This document shows, piece by piece, positions 43,441-55,121 of a stretch of 64,000 nt of DNA. This DNA is from Pseudomonas borbori (lineage in GTDB: Bacteria; Pseudomonadota; Gammaproteobacteria; Pseudomonadales; Pseudomonadaceae): positions 1 to 64,000 of the forward strand of contig NZ_FOWX01000003.1 of assembly GCF_900115555.1 (NCBI RefSeq), given 5' to 3'. Numbering within the stretch: position 1 is the stretch's first letter; the number at the start of each line of letters is the position of its first letter. The translations under genes and the position numbers were made by a program. The notes under the pieces are model-generated. The model saw only the letters and a program-made list of their open reading frames with translations, was not told where the DNA came from and ran no database searches.

Positions 43441-44262
43441 TTACGGTATCCGCTGCAAATCCCGCTGCGCCAGCTGCGCCGCAGAACTACCCGGATACTT
43501 CGCAATCACCTGCTGCAGAATGCCTTTGGCCTTGTCTGCGTTGCCCAGACGCATTTCGACGTCGGCAAGCTTGAACAACGAGTCCGGCACCTTCGCATGC
43601 TGCGGATAGGACTGACTGACCTGGGCAAAGGCCTGGCCGGCAGCCTGCAGATCGCCCTGAGCCAGGTTTACCTCACCCAGCCAATACTGGGCATTGCCGG
43701 CATATTGGCTGTTCGGGTACTTACGCACAAAGGCGCTGAACGCCTGGCTGGCCTTGGCGAAATCCTTGGCTTTGATCAGATCGAAGGCGGCGTCGTAAAA
43801 CAGCTTTTCCTTTTCAGGGTCAGCCGGACCATTGTTGGCGGGCGCTTGCGCCTGGCCAGCAGTCGATGCCGGAGTACCGCTGGCGCCAGTAGCGCCACCG
43901 GCTGGGGAATTCTGGGTGGCCGCAGCGCCTGCTGCTCCACTGCTCAAACGTCGATCAAGATCCTGGTAACGCTCCAGGCCTTCTTGCTTCAAACGTTGAA
44001 TTTCATTCTGTTGCTCTTCGAGCATGCCGCGCAGTTGCGCGATTTCCTGCTGCATCTGCTGCAACTGGGTAAACACCATGCCTTGCGCCGAGGTCGGGGC
44101 CTCAGCCCCTCCCCCGACGTAGGCGCCGGACGTGCCATAACCAGATGGCGGGTAACTGCTGCTGCCATAATCGGCATTGTTATCCACCACAGGAACCTCG
44201 GCCCAAGCCGCGAACGGCAGGCAGAGGGCCAAAACAGTCAAGGCACGACGGCAGGTATGCAT
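43441..44262 (-). CDS. cpoB: Tol-Pal system protein CpoB (YbgF), 273 aa
   Basis: A periplasmic protein with signal peptide (1-21), a trimerising coiled coil (about 60-95, with QLQQMQQEIAQLRGMLEEQQ), a Gly/Ala/Pro linker and C-terminal TPR repeats (about 155-270). It coordinates peptidoglycan synthesis and outer-membrane constriction with TolA. It is last in the tol operon. Confidence 0.93.
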   Translation of the reverse strand: MHTCRRALTVLALCLPFAAWAEVPVVDNNADYGSSSYPPSGYGTSGAYVGGGAEAPTSAQGMVFTQLQQMQQEIAQLRGMLEEQQNEIQRLKQEGLERYQDLDRRLSSGAAGAAATQNSPAGGATGASGTPASTAGQAQAPANNGPADPEKEKLFYDAAFDLIKAKDFAKASQAFSAFVRKYPNSQYAGNAQYWLGEVNLAQGDLQAAGQAFAQVSQSYPQHAKVPDSLFKLADVEMRLGNADKAKGILQQVIAKYPGSSAAQLAQRDLQRIP

Positions 44263-44267
44263 GGCTA

Positions 44268-44768
44268 TTACTTACGCAGTTCTACGCGACGGTTCTGAGC
44301 CCAGGATTGCTCGTCGTTGCCAGTGGCAATCGCACGCTCTTCACCGTAGGAAACCAGTTCCAGTTGCGCCGGGGAAACACCCTGCAGCACCAGGTAGCGC
44401 TGAACGGCTTTCGAACGACGCTCGCCCAGAGCCATGTTGTATTCACGGGTGCCGCGCTCGTCAGCGTGGCCTTCCAGAACGACGCGAGCGCCATTACCCT
44501 TCAGGTCTTTAGCGTGAACGTCGAGTGCGCGCATAGCTTCGGCTTTCAGGTCGGAGCTGTCGTATTCGAAGTAGAAAGTGGTGATAGCGCGCAGAGCAGC
44601 TTCTTCGCTCAGGCTGCCATCTACGGCGCCAGTGTCGGCACCGTAACCAGCGTTTGGATCTACAGCGCCTTCACCGGCAGCATCGCCGCCTTTGGAGGAA
44701 CAACCAACAGCAACGGCCAGAGCCAGACCCAGTGCAGCAAATTTGCCAAACTTCAGCATTTCCATCAT
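44268..44768 (-). CDS. pal: peptidoglycan-associated lipoprotein Pal, 166 aa
   Basis: A lipoprotein signal with cysteine C23 in AVAVGCSSK, and an OmpA-like peptidoglycan-binding domain (about 55-165) with the motif [20 protein letters not shown]. It anchors the outer membrane to the wall and binds TolB. The ATG at 44768 follows TAGGAG. Confidence 0.96.
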   Translation of the reverse strand: MMEMLKFGKFAALGLALAVAVGCSSKGGDAAGEGAVDPNAGYGADTGAVDGSLSEEAALRAITTFYFEYDSSDLKAEAMRALDVHAKDLKGNGARVVLEGHADERGTREYNMALGERRSKAVQRYLVLQGVSPAQLELVSYGEERAIATGNDEQSWAQNRRVELRK

Positions 44769-44835
44769 GTAACTCCTAATGAACCCCAGTGTGTTAAGCA
44801 GTATTTCAAAAACAGTCCAACGGTGTAGCGCCGCA

Positions 44836-46134
44836 TCAGTTCAGGTAGGGGGACCAGGAAGGCTCTCGAACTTCGCCTTGAGCGGTAGGAAGAGGGAGCC
44901 TCACGCGTCCATTAATGGACGCCAACATCAAGACTCCCCGACCCTGCTGGCGGGTCGCGTAGATTAGCATGGTGCCGTTGGGCGCAACAGTGGGCGACTC
45001 ATCCAAACTTGTATCTGAAAGGATGCGCAAATTACCCCGCTGCAGGTCCTGCGCCGCTACCTTGAACACGGTGTAACCATCCTGGCGATGGATCATCACC
45101 AGGGTCTTCTCATCCGCGGAGAGTTTCGGGTTGGCGTTGTAGTTGCCGACGAAGGTCACCCGCTCCACCGCGCCACTGTTGATGCTGGTCTTGTAGATCT
45201 GCGGCTTGCCGGATCGATCCGAGGTGAAGTAGATGGTATTGCCATCCTTGCCCCAGAACGGTTCGGTATCGATCGAGCCCTGATTGGTCACCCGCCGCAA
45301 CTGCCGCGAGCCCATGTCCATCACATAGATTTCCGGATTGCCATCCTTCGACAGCACGAATGCCAGCCGGCTGCCGTCCGGCGACCAGGACGGCGCGCCG
45401 TTGAGGCCGTCGAAATTGGTGATCTGCTCTCGCCGACCGGTGTCGATGTGCTGAACGAAGATACGCGGACGCTTCTGCTCGAACGACACGTAGGCAATGC
45501 GCCGACCATCCGGGGCAAAGGACGGCGACAGGATCGGCTCGCGCGATTGCAGCAAGGTCACCGCGCGAGCACCGTCGTAGTCGGAACGCTGCAGGGTATA
45601 GCGGGTGTTGTTGACCGAGAAGCGCTCGGCCGTGACATACAGCATGCGCGTGGAAAACGCCCCCTTGACCCCGGTCAGCTTCTCGAACGACAGATCGGCG
45701 ATATGGTGCGCCATGTCGCGCAACTGGTCGGTTGCGCCGCCCACGCTGCCGGTCAGCACCTGCTGCTGGGTCGCCACGTTGAACAGGGCGAACTGCACCT
45801 GCAAACGACCGCCGCTGGGCAGCATGTTGCCAACCAATACATATTGCGCGCCCAGGGCTTGCCAGTCGCGGTAGATGATCTCGCTGGCCTGGGTCGGCAG
45901 ACTGATCATGTTCTGCCGCGGGATCGGCTCGAACACCCCCGAATTGCGCAGGTCATTGCCGATGATCTCGGCCATGTCCTCCGGCAGCACTGTTCCGCTT
46001 TGCCAGCCGAATGGCACGACGGCAATAGGTGTCGCACGGTCGGTACCAGTGCTGATCACCAAAGGATCAGCCGCCTGCACGGAACCGACCAACATGGCCA
46101 GACCGAGCAGGACGATACGCATCAGGGTATTCAC
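44836..46134 (-). CDS. tolB: Tol-Pal system beta-propeller protein TolB, 432 aa
   Basis: A periplasmic protein with signal peptide (ends near VQAADP), an N-terminal alpha/beta domain and six WD40-like propeller blades from about 170, with repeats of the [12 protein letters not shown] type. The start is GTG, overlapping the tolA stop (GTGA); an ATG four codons later is an alternative. Confidence 0.94.
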   Translation of the reverse strand: MNTLMRIVLLGLAMLVGSVQAADPLVISTGTDRATPIAVVPFGWQSGTVLPEDMAEIIGNDLRNSGVFEPIPRQNMISLPTQASEIIYRDWQALGAQYVLVGNMLPSGGRLQVQFALFNVATQQQVLTGSVGGATDQLRDMAHHIADLSFEKLTGVKGAFSTRMLYVTAERFSVNNTRYTLQRSDYDGARAVTLLQSREPILSPSFAPDGRRIAYVSFEQKRPRIFVQHIDTGRREQITNFDGLNGAPSWSPDGSRLAFVLSKDGNPEIYVMDMGSRQLRRVTNQGSIDTEPFWGKDGNTIYFTSDRSGKPQIYKTSINSGAVERVTFVGNYNANPKLSADEKTLVMIHRQDGYTVFKVAAQDLQRGNLRILSDTSLDESPTVAPNGTMLIYATRQQGRGVLMLASINGRVRLPLPTAQGEVREPSWSPYLN

Positions 46135-47087
46135 AGACCTAAATCCTCCGGTTTGAAGACGGCACGTCGCTGCCGGTAAAGTCGATCGAAAGTAGCGCGA
46201 TCCAATTGTTGCATTTCAGCGATACGGCCAACGTTGCGCACCGCTTGGATGGCGGAGCTGTCGAAAGGCGAATCGCCGCTGGAGCGGGTGACACTGGCGT
46301 TGATGATGGTGCCATCGGGCAACATCTCGATCAGCACTTCTACACTCATACCGTTACGCGCCGATGGCGGCCTGCGCCACTGCTCGCTGACCAACTTGAC
46401 GATCAGATCGTCGAGACTGCCGGCAACCTGGTCGCCCACTTCATCGGCCAGCGCCTGCTGGCGACCGACATCCTCGGACAACAACTCGGCCAATGCGGCG
46501 GCCTTCTTGTCTTCAGTGGCCTTGCGCTGAGCCGCCTCGGCGGCCTTTTTCTTCGCATCATCCGCGGCCTTTTTCCTGGCGGCCTCGGCTACGGCTTTTT
46601 TCTTCGCCTCCTCGGCGGCTTTCTTCTTGGCGTCTTCGGCCGCTTTCTTCTTCGCCGCTTCATCCGCCGCCTTCTTCTTGGCGATAGCGGCTAGCTTCTT
46701 CTGCTCGGCGGCCTTCTTTTCTGCATCGGCCTTCTTCGCCGCATCGGCCTTTCGAGCCTCCTCGGCCTTCTTTTGTTCCGCAGCCTTTGCCGCAACGGCC
46801 CGTTTTTCCTGATCGGCCTTTTTCTGCTCGAGTTGTTCGGTCTCATAGATCGGCGCGGTGGTTTTCTTGGTCTCACCGGCGATCTTCTGGTTGGTCTGAG
46901 TGGTCGCCTGACTCTGTGATTTCAGTTGATACAGGGTCGCCTGCACGATTGGCCTGGCCGGCGGCAAATCCGGAGCGAAGGCAAAACTGACGAACAGCAT
47001 GGCGAACATCAGGGCATGCAGCGCCACAGCCCAGAGCACAGGCCAAAACAGGCTTTCCGAAGGTGAAGGTTCGCGTTCCTGGCGCAT
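46131..47087 (-). CDS. tolA: Tol-Pal system protein TolA, 318 aa
   Basis: One N-terminal membrane helix (about 14-36), a long Ala/Lys/Glu-rich helical domain (about 65-205) with many AAKKAEEAR-like repeats, and a C-terminal globular domain III with [20 protein letters not shown]. It spans the periplasm and links TolQR to Pal. Its ATG shares a base with the tolR stop. Confidence 0.94.
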   Translation of the reverse strand: MRQEREPSPSESLFWPVLWAVALHALMFAMLFVSFAFAPDLPPARPIVQATLYQLKSQSQATTQTNQKIAGETKKTTAPIYETEQLEQKKADQEKRAVAAKAAEQKKAEEARKADAAKKADAEKKAAEQKKLAAIAKKKAADEAAKKKAAEDAKKKAAEEAKKKAVAEAARKKAADDAKKKAAEAAQRKATEDKKAAALAELLSEDVGRQQALADEVGDQVAGSLDDLIVKLVSEQWRRPPSARNGMSVEVLIEMLPDGTIINASVTRSSGDSPFDSSAIQAVRNVGRIAEMQQLDRATFDRLYRQRRAVFKPEDLGL

Positions 47088-47539
47088 CAGGGGGCCTCGG
47101 TAATCAGCCCGACGTTACCCACGTCGGCCTGCTGCAGGCCACCCATGGCCAGCATCACCGTGCCGTAATCGACCGCTTTGTCACCACGCACGAACACCTG
47201 CACCTGCTTGCCCTGGCTGCGGCTCTGGTTGAGGATCGCAGTCACCGCACGGGTCATTTCCTCCAGGGTCATGGCTTGATCCTGCACGGTATCGACATCG
47301 ACTTCCGTACCCATATTCCAGTAATAGGACTTGTCGGCCTTGATCGAAATGGTCAGCACCTGAGCATTATTATCCTGCGGCAAGACCTCACTGCTGACCT
47401 GCGGCAGATCGACCTTGACTCCCTGGTTGAGCATCGGTGCGGTCACCATGAAGATCACCAGCAGTACCAGCATCACGTCGATGTAAGGCACCACGTTCAT
47501 CTCGGAAACCGGCTTGCGTCTGTTGCGAATTCTGGCCAT
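47087..47539 (-). CDS. tolR: Tol-Pal system protein TolR, 150 aa
   Basis: An ExbD/TolR-family protein with a single helix (about 17-38) that contains the essential Asp of MNVVPYIDVMLVLLVIFM. It forms the proton-driven motor with TolQ. The start MARIRNRRKPVSEMN has no competing codon. Confidence 0.95.
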   Translation of the reverse strand: MARIRNRRKPVSEMNVVPYIDVMLVLLVIFMVTAPMLNQGVKVDLPQVSSEVLPQDNNAQVLTISIKADKSYYWNMGTEVDVDTVQDQAMTLEEMTRAVTAILNQSRSQGKQVQVFVRGDKAVDYGTVMLAMGGLQQADVGNVGLITEAP

Positions 47540-47571
47540 GGCTTGAAACCTATCTTGAGAGTGCCTAAGGC

Positions 47572-48267
47572 TTAGTCGTCGCTGGTATGGACTTTACGGT
47601 GCAGGATCGCCTGGAACTCGTCGGCGAAGGTGTAATAACGACCGATCAGCATTTCCCCGCGCGCGGAGAAGCGGTTGTAGGCGATTACCGCAGGAATCGC
47701 CGCGAACAGACCGATGGCGGTGGCGATCAGCGCCTCGGCGATACCCGGGGCGACGGTGGCCAGGGTCGCTTGCTGCACCTGAGCCAAACCGCGGAAGGAG
47801 TTCATGATCCCCCACACGGTACCGAACAGACCGATATAGGGGCTGGTGGAACCGACGGTGGCGAGGAACGGCAGACTCTGTTCGAGCTTCTCTTCCTCGC
47901 GCGAAATGGCCACGCGCATGCCGCGCGCCACACCGTCCATCACCGCATCGGGATCGACCCCCTGCTGCTGACGCAGACGGGAGAACTCCTTGAAACCGGC
48001 ACGAAAGATCTGTTCCAGGCCCGAGTCCGGGTCCGGGTTGCTGCCCGCCTGACGATACAGCTTGGACAGGTCGATACCCGACCAGAAACGCTCCTCGAAG
48101 TTGTCCAGGGCGCGTTTGGCGGCGCGCAGCAGGGTGCTGCGCTGGAAAATCATGACCCACGAGGTGACCGAGGCGGCCACCAGCGTCAACATCACCAACT
48201 GGACCACCAGACTGGCATTGCTGATCAGACTCCACATCGACATATGGTCAACGGCGTTGGCTTCCAC
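47572..48267 (-). CDS. tolQ: Tol-Pal system protein TolQ, 231 aa
   Basis: A MotA/TolQ/ExbB proton-channel protein with three membrane helices; GSTSPYIGLFGTVWGIMNSF and GIAEALIATAIGLFAAIPAV are family signatures. The start codon is GTG (reads VEANAVDH) after GGAGAG. It follows ybgC by two bases. Confidence 0.95.
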   Translation of the reverse strand: MEANAVDHMSMWSLISNASLVVQLVMLTLVAASVTSWVMIFQRSTLLRAAKRALDNFEERFWSGIDLSKLYRQAGSNPDPDSGLEQIFRAGFKEFSRLRQQQGVDPDAVMDGVARGMRVAISREEEKLEQSLPFLATVGSTSPYIGLFGTVWGIMNSFRGLAQVQQATLATVAPGIAEALIATAIGLFAAIPAVIAYNRFSARGEMLIGRYYTFADEFQAILHRKVHTSDD

Positions 48268-48269
48268 GC

Positions 48270-48722
48270 TTACTCTCCTGCTCTAGATGTGCCCGCGCCG
48301 CCCTGCCCGGCAAAGGCCGTGTGCAGAGTTTGGGGAATGACCCGGGGTTTCAAATTGTCGGCGCGCACACAGGCCACCATAAACTGCCCTTCACAAAGCA
48401 GCGCATCATCCGTTGCCCGCCTGACCTGTTGACGAAAACGCAGGCTGGCACGGTTTAATTCGATCACTTCGGCGCTTACCAGTAACTCGTCGTCGAGCCT
48501 GGCTGGCGCGTGATAGCGCGCTTCAGCCGAATGCACAACGAACAACAGGCCCTCCTCGGCCAGCGTCGACTGGAGAAAACCCAGATCACGCAGACACTCG
48601 GTGCGAGCCCGTTCCATAAATTTGAGGTAATTGACGTAGTAGACGATGCCGCCCGCGTCGGTGTCTTCGAAATAAACCCGACAGCGATGGGTGAACGGTT
48701 TAACTCCGTTTTGCGCGTGCAT
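48270..48722 (-). CDS. ybgC: acyl-CoA thioesterase YbgC, 150 aa
   Basis: A hot-dog fold thioesterase with the 4HBT motif [20 protein letters not shown], including the catalytic Asp. It is first gene of the ybgC-tolQRAB-pal-cpoB operon and is linked to phospholipid metabolism. Length and context are standard. Confidence 0.94.
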   Translation of the reverse strand: MHAQNGVKPFTHRCRVYFEDTDAGGIVYYVNYLKFMERARTECLRDLGFLQSTLAEEGLLFVVHSAEARYHAPARLDDELLVSAEVIELNRASLRFRQQVRRATDDALLCEGQFMVACVRADNLKPRVIPQTLHTAFAGQGGAGTSRAGE

Positions 48723-48774
48723 ACTCTAGTGCTAGCTCCTGAACTTGCCAATCACTGGCAGCAAGTATTTTTGC

Positions 48775-49827
48775 TTACTCGCCATCGGCAGCAAACAAGT
48801 CGACGGACGGCATATCCCCCATGCGATTCGGCATGTTCAGGCCGAAATGCAGATAGGCATGCCGGGTTACCACGCGCCCACGCGGGGTACGCATGATGTA
48901 GCCCTGCTGAATCAGGTAGGGCTCCAGGACATCTTCGATGGTGTGGCGCTCCTCGCTGATCGCCGCAGCCAGGCTGTCGACCCCCACGGGGCCGCCATCG
49001 AACTTCTCGATCATGGTCAACAACAGCCGGCGATCCTGGTGATCGAAGCCGCGCTCGTCGACATCCAGCAGGTTCAGCGCCGAGTCGGCAATCTGCCGGG
49101 TGATGTCGCCCTGGCCGCGCACCTGGGCGAAATCCCGCACCCGGCGCAGCAGGCGGTTGGCAATGCGCGGCGTACCGCGGGCGCGCCGGGCGATCTCGAA
49201 GGCGCCCTGGGCCTCGATCGGCAAGCCGAGAATGCCTGCCGAACGGGTGACGATGGTGGTCAGGTCCTCGGTGCTGTAGAACTCCAGACGCTGGACGATA
49301 CCGAAACGATCGCGCAACGGGTTGGTCAGCATGCCGGCGCGGGTGGTGGCGCCTACCAGGGTGAAGGCCGGCAAGTCGAGCTTGATCGAACGCGCGGCCG
49401 GGCCTTCGCCGATCATGATATCCAGCTGGAAGTCTTCCATCGCCGGGTACAGCACTTCCTCGACGATCGGCGACAGGCGATGGATTTCATCGATGAACAG
49501 CACATCGCCCGGCTCGAGATTGGTCAGCAGCGCGGCCAGATCGCCCGGCCGCTCCAGCACCGGGCCGGAGGTGCTCTTGATCGACACGCCCATTTCCTGG
49601 GCGATGATATTGGCCAGGGTGGTCTTGCCCAGCCCCGGCGGACCGAAGATCAGGGTGTGATCGAGGGCTTCACTGCGCCCCCTGGCGGCCTGGATAAACA
49701 GCTCCATCTGCTCGCGCACGTTCGGCTGGCCGATGTACTCGGCCAGCTTCAACGGCCGAATGGCACGATCCACCTGCTCGTCGCGGTCGCGGCTGGTGGC
49801 GGTAATCAGGCGGTCTGCTTCGAGCAT
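48775..49827 (-). CDS. ruvB: Holliday junction branch-migration helicase RuvB, 350 aa
   Basis: An AAA+ ATPase with Walker [10 protein letters not shown] and Walker B FIDEIHRL, and a C-terminal winged helix with [16 protein letters not shown]. It works as a hexameric motor with RuvA. It is third in ruvCAB order. Confidence 0.97.
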   Translation of the reverse strand: MLEADRLITATSRDRDEQVDRAIRPLKLAEYIGQPNVREQMELFIQAARGRSEALDHTLIFGPPGLGKTTLANIIAQEMGVSIKSTSGPVLERPGDLAALLTNLEPGDVLFIDEIHRLSPIVEEVLYPAMEDFQLDIMIGEGPAARSIKLDLPAFTLVGATTRAGMLTNPLRDRFGIVQRLEFYSTEDLTTIVTRSAGILGLPIEAQGAFEIARRARGTPRIANRLLRRVRDFAQVRGQGDITRQIADSALNLLDVDERGFDHQDRRLLLTMIEKFDGGPVGVDSLAAAISEERHTIEDVLEPYLIQQGYIMRTPRGRVVTRHAYLHFGLNMPNRMGDMPSVDLFAADGE

Positions 49828-49833
49828 CTGGAG

Positions 49834-50439
49834 TTACACCATTCCCTTCAGGGCACGACGGATCATGTCTTCACTGCTCAACCCATCCTGCTTGATGGCC
49901 GAGACGGCACGACTGGCTTCTTGCGGCTTGTAACCGAGGGAAATAAGCGCACTGACTGCATCATTCTCCGCATGTGGGACTGCGCCAGCGCCGCGAGGTT
50001 CAACCACCAGGCTCGCCATGCCCGGCACGCCCTCCCAGGCCTTGAAGCGGTCTTTCAATTCAACCAGCAGGCGTTCGGCGGTTTTCTTGCCGACCCCGGG
50101 GATTTTCACCAGTACCGAGGTGTCTTGCGCCTGCACGCAACGCACCAACTCATCGACCTCCAACCCGGACATCAGGGCCAGCGCCAGTTTCGGACCGACG
50201 CCATTGAGCCGGATCAGTTCGCGAAACAGCTGGCGCTCGCGCTTCTCGAAAAAGCCGTAGAGCAGGTGCGCATCTTCGCGCACCACCAGGTGAGTGTGCA
50301 GGGTCAGCGGCTCGCCGACCGCCGGCAAACGGTACAAGGTCGTCATGGGCACTTCCAGCTCGTAGCCCAGGCCATTCACATCCAGAATCAAATGCGGCGG
50401 CTGCTTCTCCGCCAGGGTGCCGCATAAACGTCCAATCAC
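49834..50439 (-). CDS. ruvA: Holliday junction-binding protein RuvA, 201 aa
   Basis: An OB-fold N-terminal domain is followed by helix-hairpin-helix pairs ([15 protein letters not shown] and [17 protein letters not shown]) and a small C-terminal domain that contacts RuvB. The start codon is GTG (reads VIGRLCG). It lies 21 bases after ruvC and six bases before ruvB. Confidence 0.96.
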   Translation of the reverse strand: MIGRLCGTLAEKQPPHLILDVNGLGYELEVPMTTLYRLPAVGEPLTLHTHLVVREDAHLLYGFFEKRERQLFRELIRLNGVGPKLALALMSGLEVDELVRCVQAQDTSVLVKIPGVGKKTAERLLVELKDRFKAWEGVPGMASLVVEPRGAGAVPHAENDAVSALISLGYKPQEASRAVSAIKQDGLSSEDMIRRALKGMV

Positions 50440-50460
50440 CGCTGCTTTCCTTGAATAAGG

Positions 50461-50985
50461 CTATAACCGAAGGCGGCCGCCGCGCCGCTTGGCAGCGACC
50501 AGACCGTGTGGAATCAGGCTTTGCCGGTGATGGGCATGGCACAGCGCAATCGCCAGGGCATCCGAGGCATCGATCTGCGGTTTCTGCACCAGTTTGAGCA
50601 AATGCATGACCATCATCTGCACCTGCTCTTTATCGGCCCCCCCGCTGCCAGCAATCGCCTGTTTGACCTGGGTCGCGGTGTACTCGGCGATATCCAGCCC
50701 CGCCTCGATCCCCGCCACTATGGCCACGCCACGGGCCTGGCCGAGCTTGAGTGCCGAGTCCGGGTTACGCGCCATGAATACCTGCTCGATGCCCATGGTC
50801 ACCGGCCCATAGGTCTCGATCACCTCGCGCACGCCACGAAAAACCATCTGCAAACGCTCCGGCATCGAGCCAGTGCCGGTACGAATACAGCCCGAGGCGA
50901 CATATTCGCAACTGCGCCCGCTATCACGCACCACACCATAACCGGTGATACGCGAACCGGGGTCGATACCGAGGATCAACGTCAT
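50461..50985 (-). CDS. ruvC: Holliday junction resolvase RuvC, 174 aa
   Basis: An RNase H-fold endonuclease with catalytic acids in [13 protein letters not shown] (Asp7), [13 protein letters not shown] (Glu) and the C-terminal [14 protein letters not shown]. It cuts junctions moved by RuvAB. Length is normal. Confidence 0.96.
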   Translation of the reverse strand: MTLILGIDPGSRITGYGVVRDSGRSCEYVASGCIRTGTGSMPERLQMVFRGVREVIETYGPVTMGIEQVFMARNPDSALKLGQARGVAIVAGIEAGLDIAEYTATQVKQAIAGSGGADKEQVQMMVMHLLKLVQKPQIDASDALAIALCHAHHRQSLIPHGLVAAKRRGGRLRL

Positions 50986-51335
50986 GCCCTACCATCCGCC
51001 CGAGCTGCCGAGCAAAGCCGGCAACCATACTGTTTATCTATCCAGCTGGCGAGTATAGGGCCGGCCTTCGGTGCCGTCACCCACCTGGCAGCCATAAAAA
51101 GGCTATGCACCCGTTAACTGCTGCATCAGAGATAACGTTTTTGTAGGGCGGCCGGGCGGCGTTGCGCTTCATCCGCGAAAATCTTCGAAACACTGACAAT
51201 GTTTCGCGGCCAAAGTCCCTCCCACGAGGTTGCGATCTGGCTCAACAGATAACGGGGGGCATCGCCATACAAAAACCGGAGGCATGCGGGCAACAGCTCC
51301 CCAGCAACTTCCGGTCCTTGGCACCCAACAAGCAA
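50986..51335. other. 350-bp gap between yebC and ruvC without a clear gene
   Basis: A 69-codon frame at 51126-51335 (minus) has no recognised domain, and its end coincides with a GTAGGGCGGCCGGGCGGCGT stretch at 51144-51163 that looks like a dispersed extragenic repeat. I therefore do not call a gene. A hairpin around 51200-51216 is weak. Confidence 0.45.
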
Positions 51336-52082
51336 TCAACCAAGCTGTTCCATGATCTCGTCGGGGATCTCGGCGTTGTGGTAGACGTTCTGCACGTCGT
51401 CGAGGTCTTCCAGCATGTCGATCAGCCTGATCACCTTCTGCGCGGTTTCCAGGTCGCTGACGGGCGCACTGATCGACGGAATCATCGCCACCTCGGCCTC
51501 GTCGCCCCTGAACCCGGCATTGTTCAGCGCCTCGTTTACCGCGTGAAAGTCGGCAAAGGCGGTATAGACCTCGACCGAGCCGTCCTCGCCGCCGACCACA
51601 TCGTCGGCACCGGCTTCCAGCGCAGCCTCCATCAGGGCGTCTTCATCGACCCCCGGGGCATAGCTGATCTGCCCCTTGCGCTCGAACATGTAGGCCACCG
51701 AGCCATCGGTGCCCAGATTGCCGCCGCACTTGGTAAAGGCGTGGCGTACTTCGGCGGCGGTGCGATTGCGGTTATCGGTCATGGCCTCGACGAAGATCGC
51801 CACGCCACTGGGCGCATAGCCTTCGTAGCTCAGCTCGACCATGTTGTCGGCTTCGTCCGAACCGACGCCACGAGCGATCGCCCGATCGATGGTGTCGCGG
51901 GTCATGTTGGCGGTCAGCGCCTTGTCCACGGCCAGGCGCAGACGCGGATTGTCCGCCGGCAGACCACCGCCCTTGGCGGCGACGGTCAGCTCACGAATGA
52001 GCTTGGTGAAGATCTTGCCGCGCTTGGCGTCTTGGCGCCCTTTGCGGTGCTTGATGTTGGCCCACTTGGAATGACCAGCCAT
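51336..52082 (-). CDS. yebC: YebC/PmpR-family regulatory protein, 248 aa
   Basis: The conserved start [22 protein letters not shown] (first residues of the family) and three-domain layout are present. Members act as DNA-binding regulators (PmpR represses the pqs system in P. aeruginosa), and recent work also ties YebC proteins to translation of proline-rich stretches. The location between aspS and ruvC is conserved. Confidence 0.95.
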   Translation of the reverse strand: MAGHSKWANIKHRKGRQDAKRGKIFTKLIRELTVAAKGGGLPADNPRLRLAVDKALTANMTRDTIDRAIARGVGSDEADNMVELSYEGYAPSGVAIFVEAMTDNRNRTAAEVRHAFTKCGGNLGTDGSVAYMFERKGQISYAPGVDEDALMEAALEAGADDVVGGEDGSVEVYTAFADFHAVNEALNNAGFRGDEAEVAMIPSISAPVSDLETAQKVIRLIDMLEDLDDVQNVYHNAEIPDEIMEQLG

Positions 52083-52170
52083 AACTCACTCCGTTATCAC
52101 TTCGATCAGGTTTCGTAACACCCATAACGAAGAAGCCTGGCAAACCCAGGCTCCTTGTCGTCGGCAAGGC

Positions 52171-53946
52171 TTATTCGGCCTTGGGCTGCTCGCGCAGGCG
52201 GATGTGCAATTCGCGCAACGCCTTGTTGTCCACCACGCCCGGAGCCTGGGTCATGACGCAGGCCGCGCTCTGGGTTTTCGGGAAGGCGATCACTTCGCGG
52301 ATCGACTGCGCGCCGGTCATCAGCATCACCAGACGATCCAGACCGAAGGCCAGGCCACCGTGCGGCGGCGCACCGTATTTCAGCGCGTCGAGGAGGAAGC
52401 CGAACTTCTCCTGCTGCTCCTCCTCGCCGATGCCGAGCACGCGGAACACCGCCTGCTGCATGCCCCGGTCGTGGATACGGATAGAACCACCGCCCAGCTC
52501 GGTGCCGTTGAGCACCATGTCATAGGCACGCGACAGCGCGGCGGCTGGATTGGCCTCCAGCTCGGCGGCACTGCAGCTCGGCGAAGTGAACGGATGGTGC
52601 AGCGAGGTCAGGCTGCCGTCGTCGCTTTCCTCGAACATCGGGAAGTCGACTACCCACAGCGGCGCCCATGCGCAGGTCAGCAGCTCGAGGTCGTGACCCA
52701 GCTTGATGCGCAGCGCGCCCAGGGCCTCGCTGACGATCTTGGCCTTGTCGGCGCCGAAGAACACGATATCGCCGTCGACCGCACCGACCCGATCGAGGAT
52801 CACGTTGAGGTTGTCCAGCGGGATGTTCTTGACGATCGGCGACTGCAGGCCTTCGACGCCATTGGCCCGCTGGTTGACCTTGATATAGGCCAGGCCGCGA
52901 GCACCGTAGATGCCGACGAACTTGGTGTAATCGTCGATCTGCTTGCGCGGCATGCTCGCCCCGCCCGGCACGCGCAGCGCGGCGACGCGGCAGTTCGGAT
53001 CGTTGGCCGGACCGCTGAACACCTTGAAGTCGACATCCTTGAGCTGATCGGCCACATCCACCAGTTCCAGCGGGATGCGCAGGTCCGGCTTGTCCGAACC
53101 ATAGCGGCGCATGGCCTCGGCGAAGGTCATGTGCGGGAAGTCGGCGAACTCCACGTCCAGCACTTCGCGAAACAGCTGGCGGATCATCTTCTCGGTGATG
53201 CCCATGATGTCGTTTTCATCGAGGAAGCTGGTCTCGATGTCGATCTGGGTGAACTCCGGCTGACGGTCTGCGCGCAGGTCCTCGTCGCGGAAGCACTTGG
53301 CGATCTGGTAGTAACGGTCGAAGCCGGCCACCATCAGCAGTTGTTTGAACAGCTGCGGCGACTGCGGCAGGGCGAAGAAGCTGCCGGCATGGGTGCGGCT
53401 CGGCACCAGGTAGTCGCGCGCGCCTTCCGGGGTGGCGCGGGTGAGGATCGGCGTTTCCACGTCGAGGAAGCCGTTGTCGTCCAGGTAGCGACGGATGCTG
53501 GTGGTGATGCTCGAGCGCAGCTTCAACTTGGCCGCCATTTCCGGGCGACGCAGGTCGATGAAGCGGTAACGCAGGCGGGTTTCCTCGCCGACATCGGAGT
53601 ATTCGTTGAGCGGGAACGGCGGGGTCTCCGCCTCGTTGAGCACTTCCAACTCATAACCCAGCACCTCGATGGCGCCGCTGGCCATGTTGGCATTGCGCGC
53701 ACCGTCCGGACGCAGGCGCACCTTGCCGGTGATCTTCACCACATATTCGCTGCGCACCTTGTCGGCGACGGCAAAGGTCTCGGCGCGATCGGGATCGAAC
53801 ACCACCTGGGCCAGACCTTCGCGGTCACGGATGTCGAGGAAGATCACCCCGCCATGGTCACGGCGGCGATGGACCCAACCGCAAAGGGTGACTTCCTGGC
53901 CGTCCAGGCTCTCGTTCAGTTGGCCGCAATAATGGCTGCGCATCAT
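52171..53946 (-). CDS. aspS: aspartyl-tRNA synthetase, 591 aa
   Basis: A class II synthetase with an N-terminal OB fold ([20 protein letters not shown]), class II motif 2 ([18 protein letters not shown]), a bacterial GAD insert and motif 3 ([15 protein letters not shown]). The ATG at 53946 ([10 protein letters not shown]) is the conserved Pseudomonas start. An enzyme of this type in Pseudomonas is usually non-discriminating. Confidence 0.97.
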   Translation of the reverse strand: MMRSHYCGQLNESLDGQEVTLCGWVHRRRDHGGVIFLDIRDREGLAQVVFDPDRAETFAVADKVRSEYVVKITGKVRLRPDGARNANMASGAIEVLGYELEVLNEAETPPFPLNEYSDVGEETRLRYRFIDLRRPEMAAKLKLRSSITTSIRRYLDDNGFLDVETPILTRATPEGARDYLVPSRTHAGSFFALPQSPQLFKQLLMVAGFDRYYQIAKCFRDEDLRADRQPEFTQIDIETSFLDENDIMGITEKMIRQLFREVLDVEFADFPHMTFAEAMRRYGSDKPDLRIPLELVDVADQLKDVDFKVFSGPANDPNCRVAALRVPGGASMPRKQIDDYTKFVGIYGARGLAYIKVNQRANGVEGLQSPIVKNIPLDNLNVILDRVGAVDGDIVFFGADKAKIVSEALGALRIKLGHDLELLTCAWAPLWVVDFPMFEESDDGSLTSLHHPFTSPSCSAAELEANPAAALSRAYDMVLNGTELGGGSIRIHDRGMQQAVFRVLGIGEEEQQEKFGFLLDALKYGAPPHGGLAFGLDRLVMLMTGAQSIREVIAFPKTQSAACVMTQAPGVVDNKALRELHIRLREQPKAE

Positions 53947-54443
53947 GGTGGTAGTCGCTTCTCTTGAGTCTTGAATTCGTTGGACCGCGTGGAGTGCGGC
54001 GCGCTTGTCCGGGCCCATGCCTGTCGGCAGGTTCACGCGGCATTTTCTGCAATTGCAGCATTCGGCGGGGCCAGCAATCGACCAACGGCGCACTTGCGCC
54101 AGACCGCCCTCAACCCGCGCTTCGCGGCAAAGCGCGGGATTATATATGGTTAAGCCGTCACTTGCAGCCGCCAGCCCACGCGCTTTTGTCCAGCCACACA
54201 GGCTCAGAGGCCGTGGAAATATCGGGAGCCATCACGAGGCCGCCTCCAGAGGGTCGCGGAGCAAACGCCCCCCATCAGCCCCACCAAGTCACCCGCAGCA
54301 GACAACCATGCCGACCAAGAATCCCATAGCATCAAACAATGACGCTTATTGACATAAGCCGAGATCAAGCATGCAGCCCCTATGCTAGGCTCTGCCCACT
54401 GCGGAGCCAGACAAGCTCCGGCCCACTTGAAAGGAGAAATGGT
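53947..54443. other. 497-bp gap between divergent aspS and the Dps-like gene
   Basis: Several short frames are open but none has a ribosome-binding site, recognisable domain or Pseudomonas-like codon use. The stretch should contain the promoters of both flanking genes. I see no repeat or RNA gene. Confidence 0.45.
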
Positions 54444-54914
54444 ATGGAAATCAATATCGGAATCGCTGAACAGGATCGCGCCGCCATCGCCGAAGGCCTA
54501 TCCCGCCTGCTCGCCGACACTTACACCCTGTACCTGAAAACCCACAACTTCCATTGGAACGTCACCGGCCCGATGTTCAACACCCTGCACCTGATGTTCG
54601 AAGGGCAATACACCGAACTGGCATTGGCGGTCGACCAGATCGCCGAACGCATCCGCGCCCTCGGCTTCCCGGCCCCCGGCAGCTACGCGGCCTACGCGCG
54701 CCTGTCCTCGATCAAGGAAGAAGAAGGCGTACCCAGCGCTGCCGACATGATCAAACAACTGGTTCAGGGTCAGGAGGCGGTGATCCGCACGGCGCGCGGG
54801 ATCTTCCCCTTGCTCGACAAGGTCAGCGACGAACCCACCGCAGACGTCCTGACCCAGCGCATGCAAGTGCATGAAAAAACCGCCTGGATGCTGCGCAGCC
54901 TGCTCGACGCCTGA
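54444..54914 (+). CDS. Dps-family ferritin-like protein, 156 aa
   Basis: The ferroxidase-site motifs of Dps are present: [17 protein letters not shown] (about 34-50) and [20 protein letters not shown] (about 52-71). The protein binds and oxidises iron and may coat DNA; a Dps-like gene next to aspS is known in P. aeruginosa. The ATG at 54444 follows AAGGAG. It is a single-gene unit. Confidence 0.92.
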   Translation: MEINIGIAEQDRAAIAEGLSRLLADTYTLYLKTHNFHWNVTGPMFNTLHLMFEGQYTELALAVDQIAERIRALGFPAPGSYAAYARLSSIKEEEGVPSAADMIKQLVQGQEAVIRTARGIFPLLDKVSDEPTADVLTQRMQVHEKTAWMLRSLLDA

Positions 54915-55121
54915 CAGATCAGCGAGCGCAAAGCGCCAACAGGCCGTTGAAAAATGCGACAGCGCTTCGACGGTCTGACAACCGATTGAAACCAGCAGCA
55001 GGCAAAGCCCCCAATCACCCTGGCCTTTACCTGAAACTGGCAACTCTGAGAAATGCGCCTAGGCGCAGGACCACTCCCTGCTCTATGCTTCAGCCATTCG
55101 CAACTTGCCACAGTGACGCGC

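Noticed and set aside
51126-51335. 69-codon minus-strand frame between yebC and ruvC
   Set aside because: Its end lies in an extragenic repeat-like stretch and no relatives are known to me.
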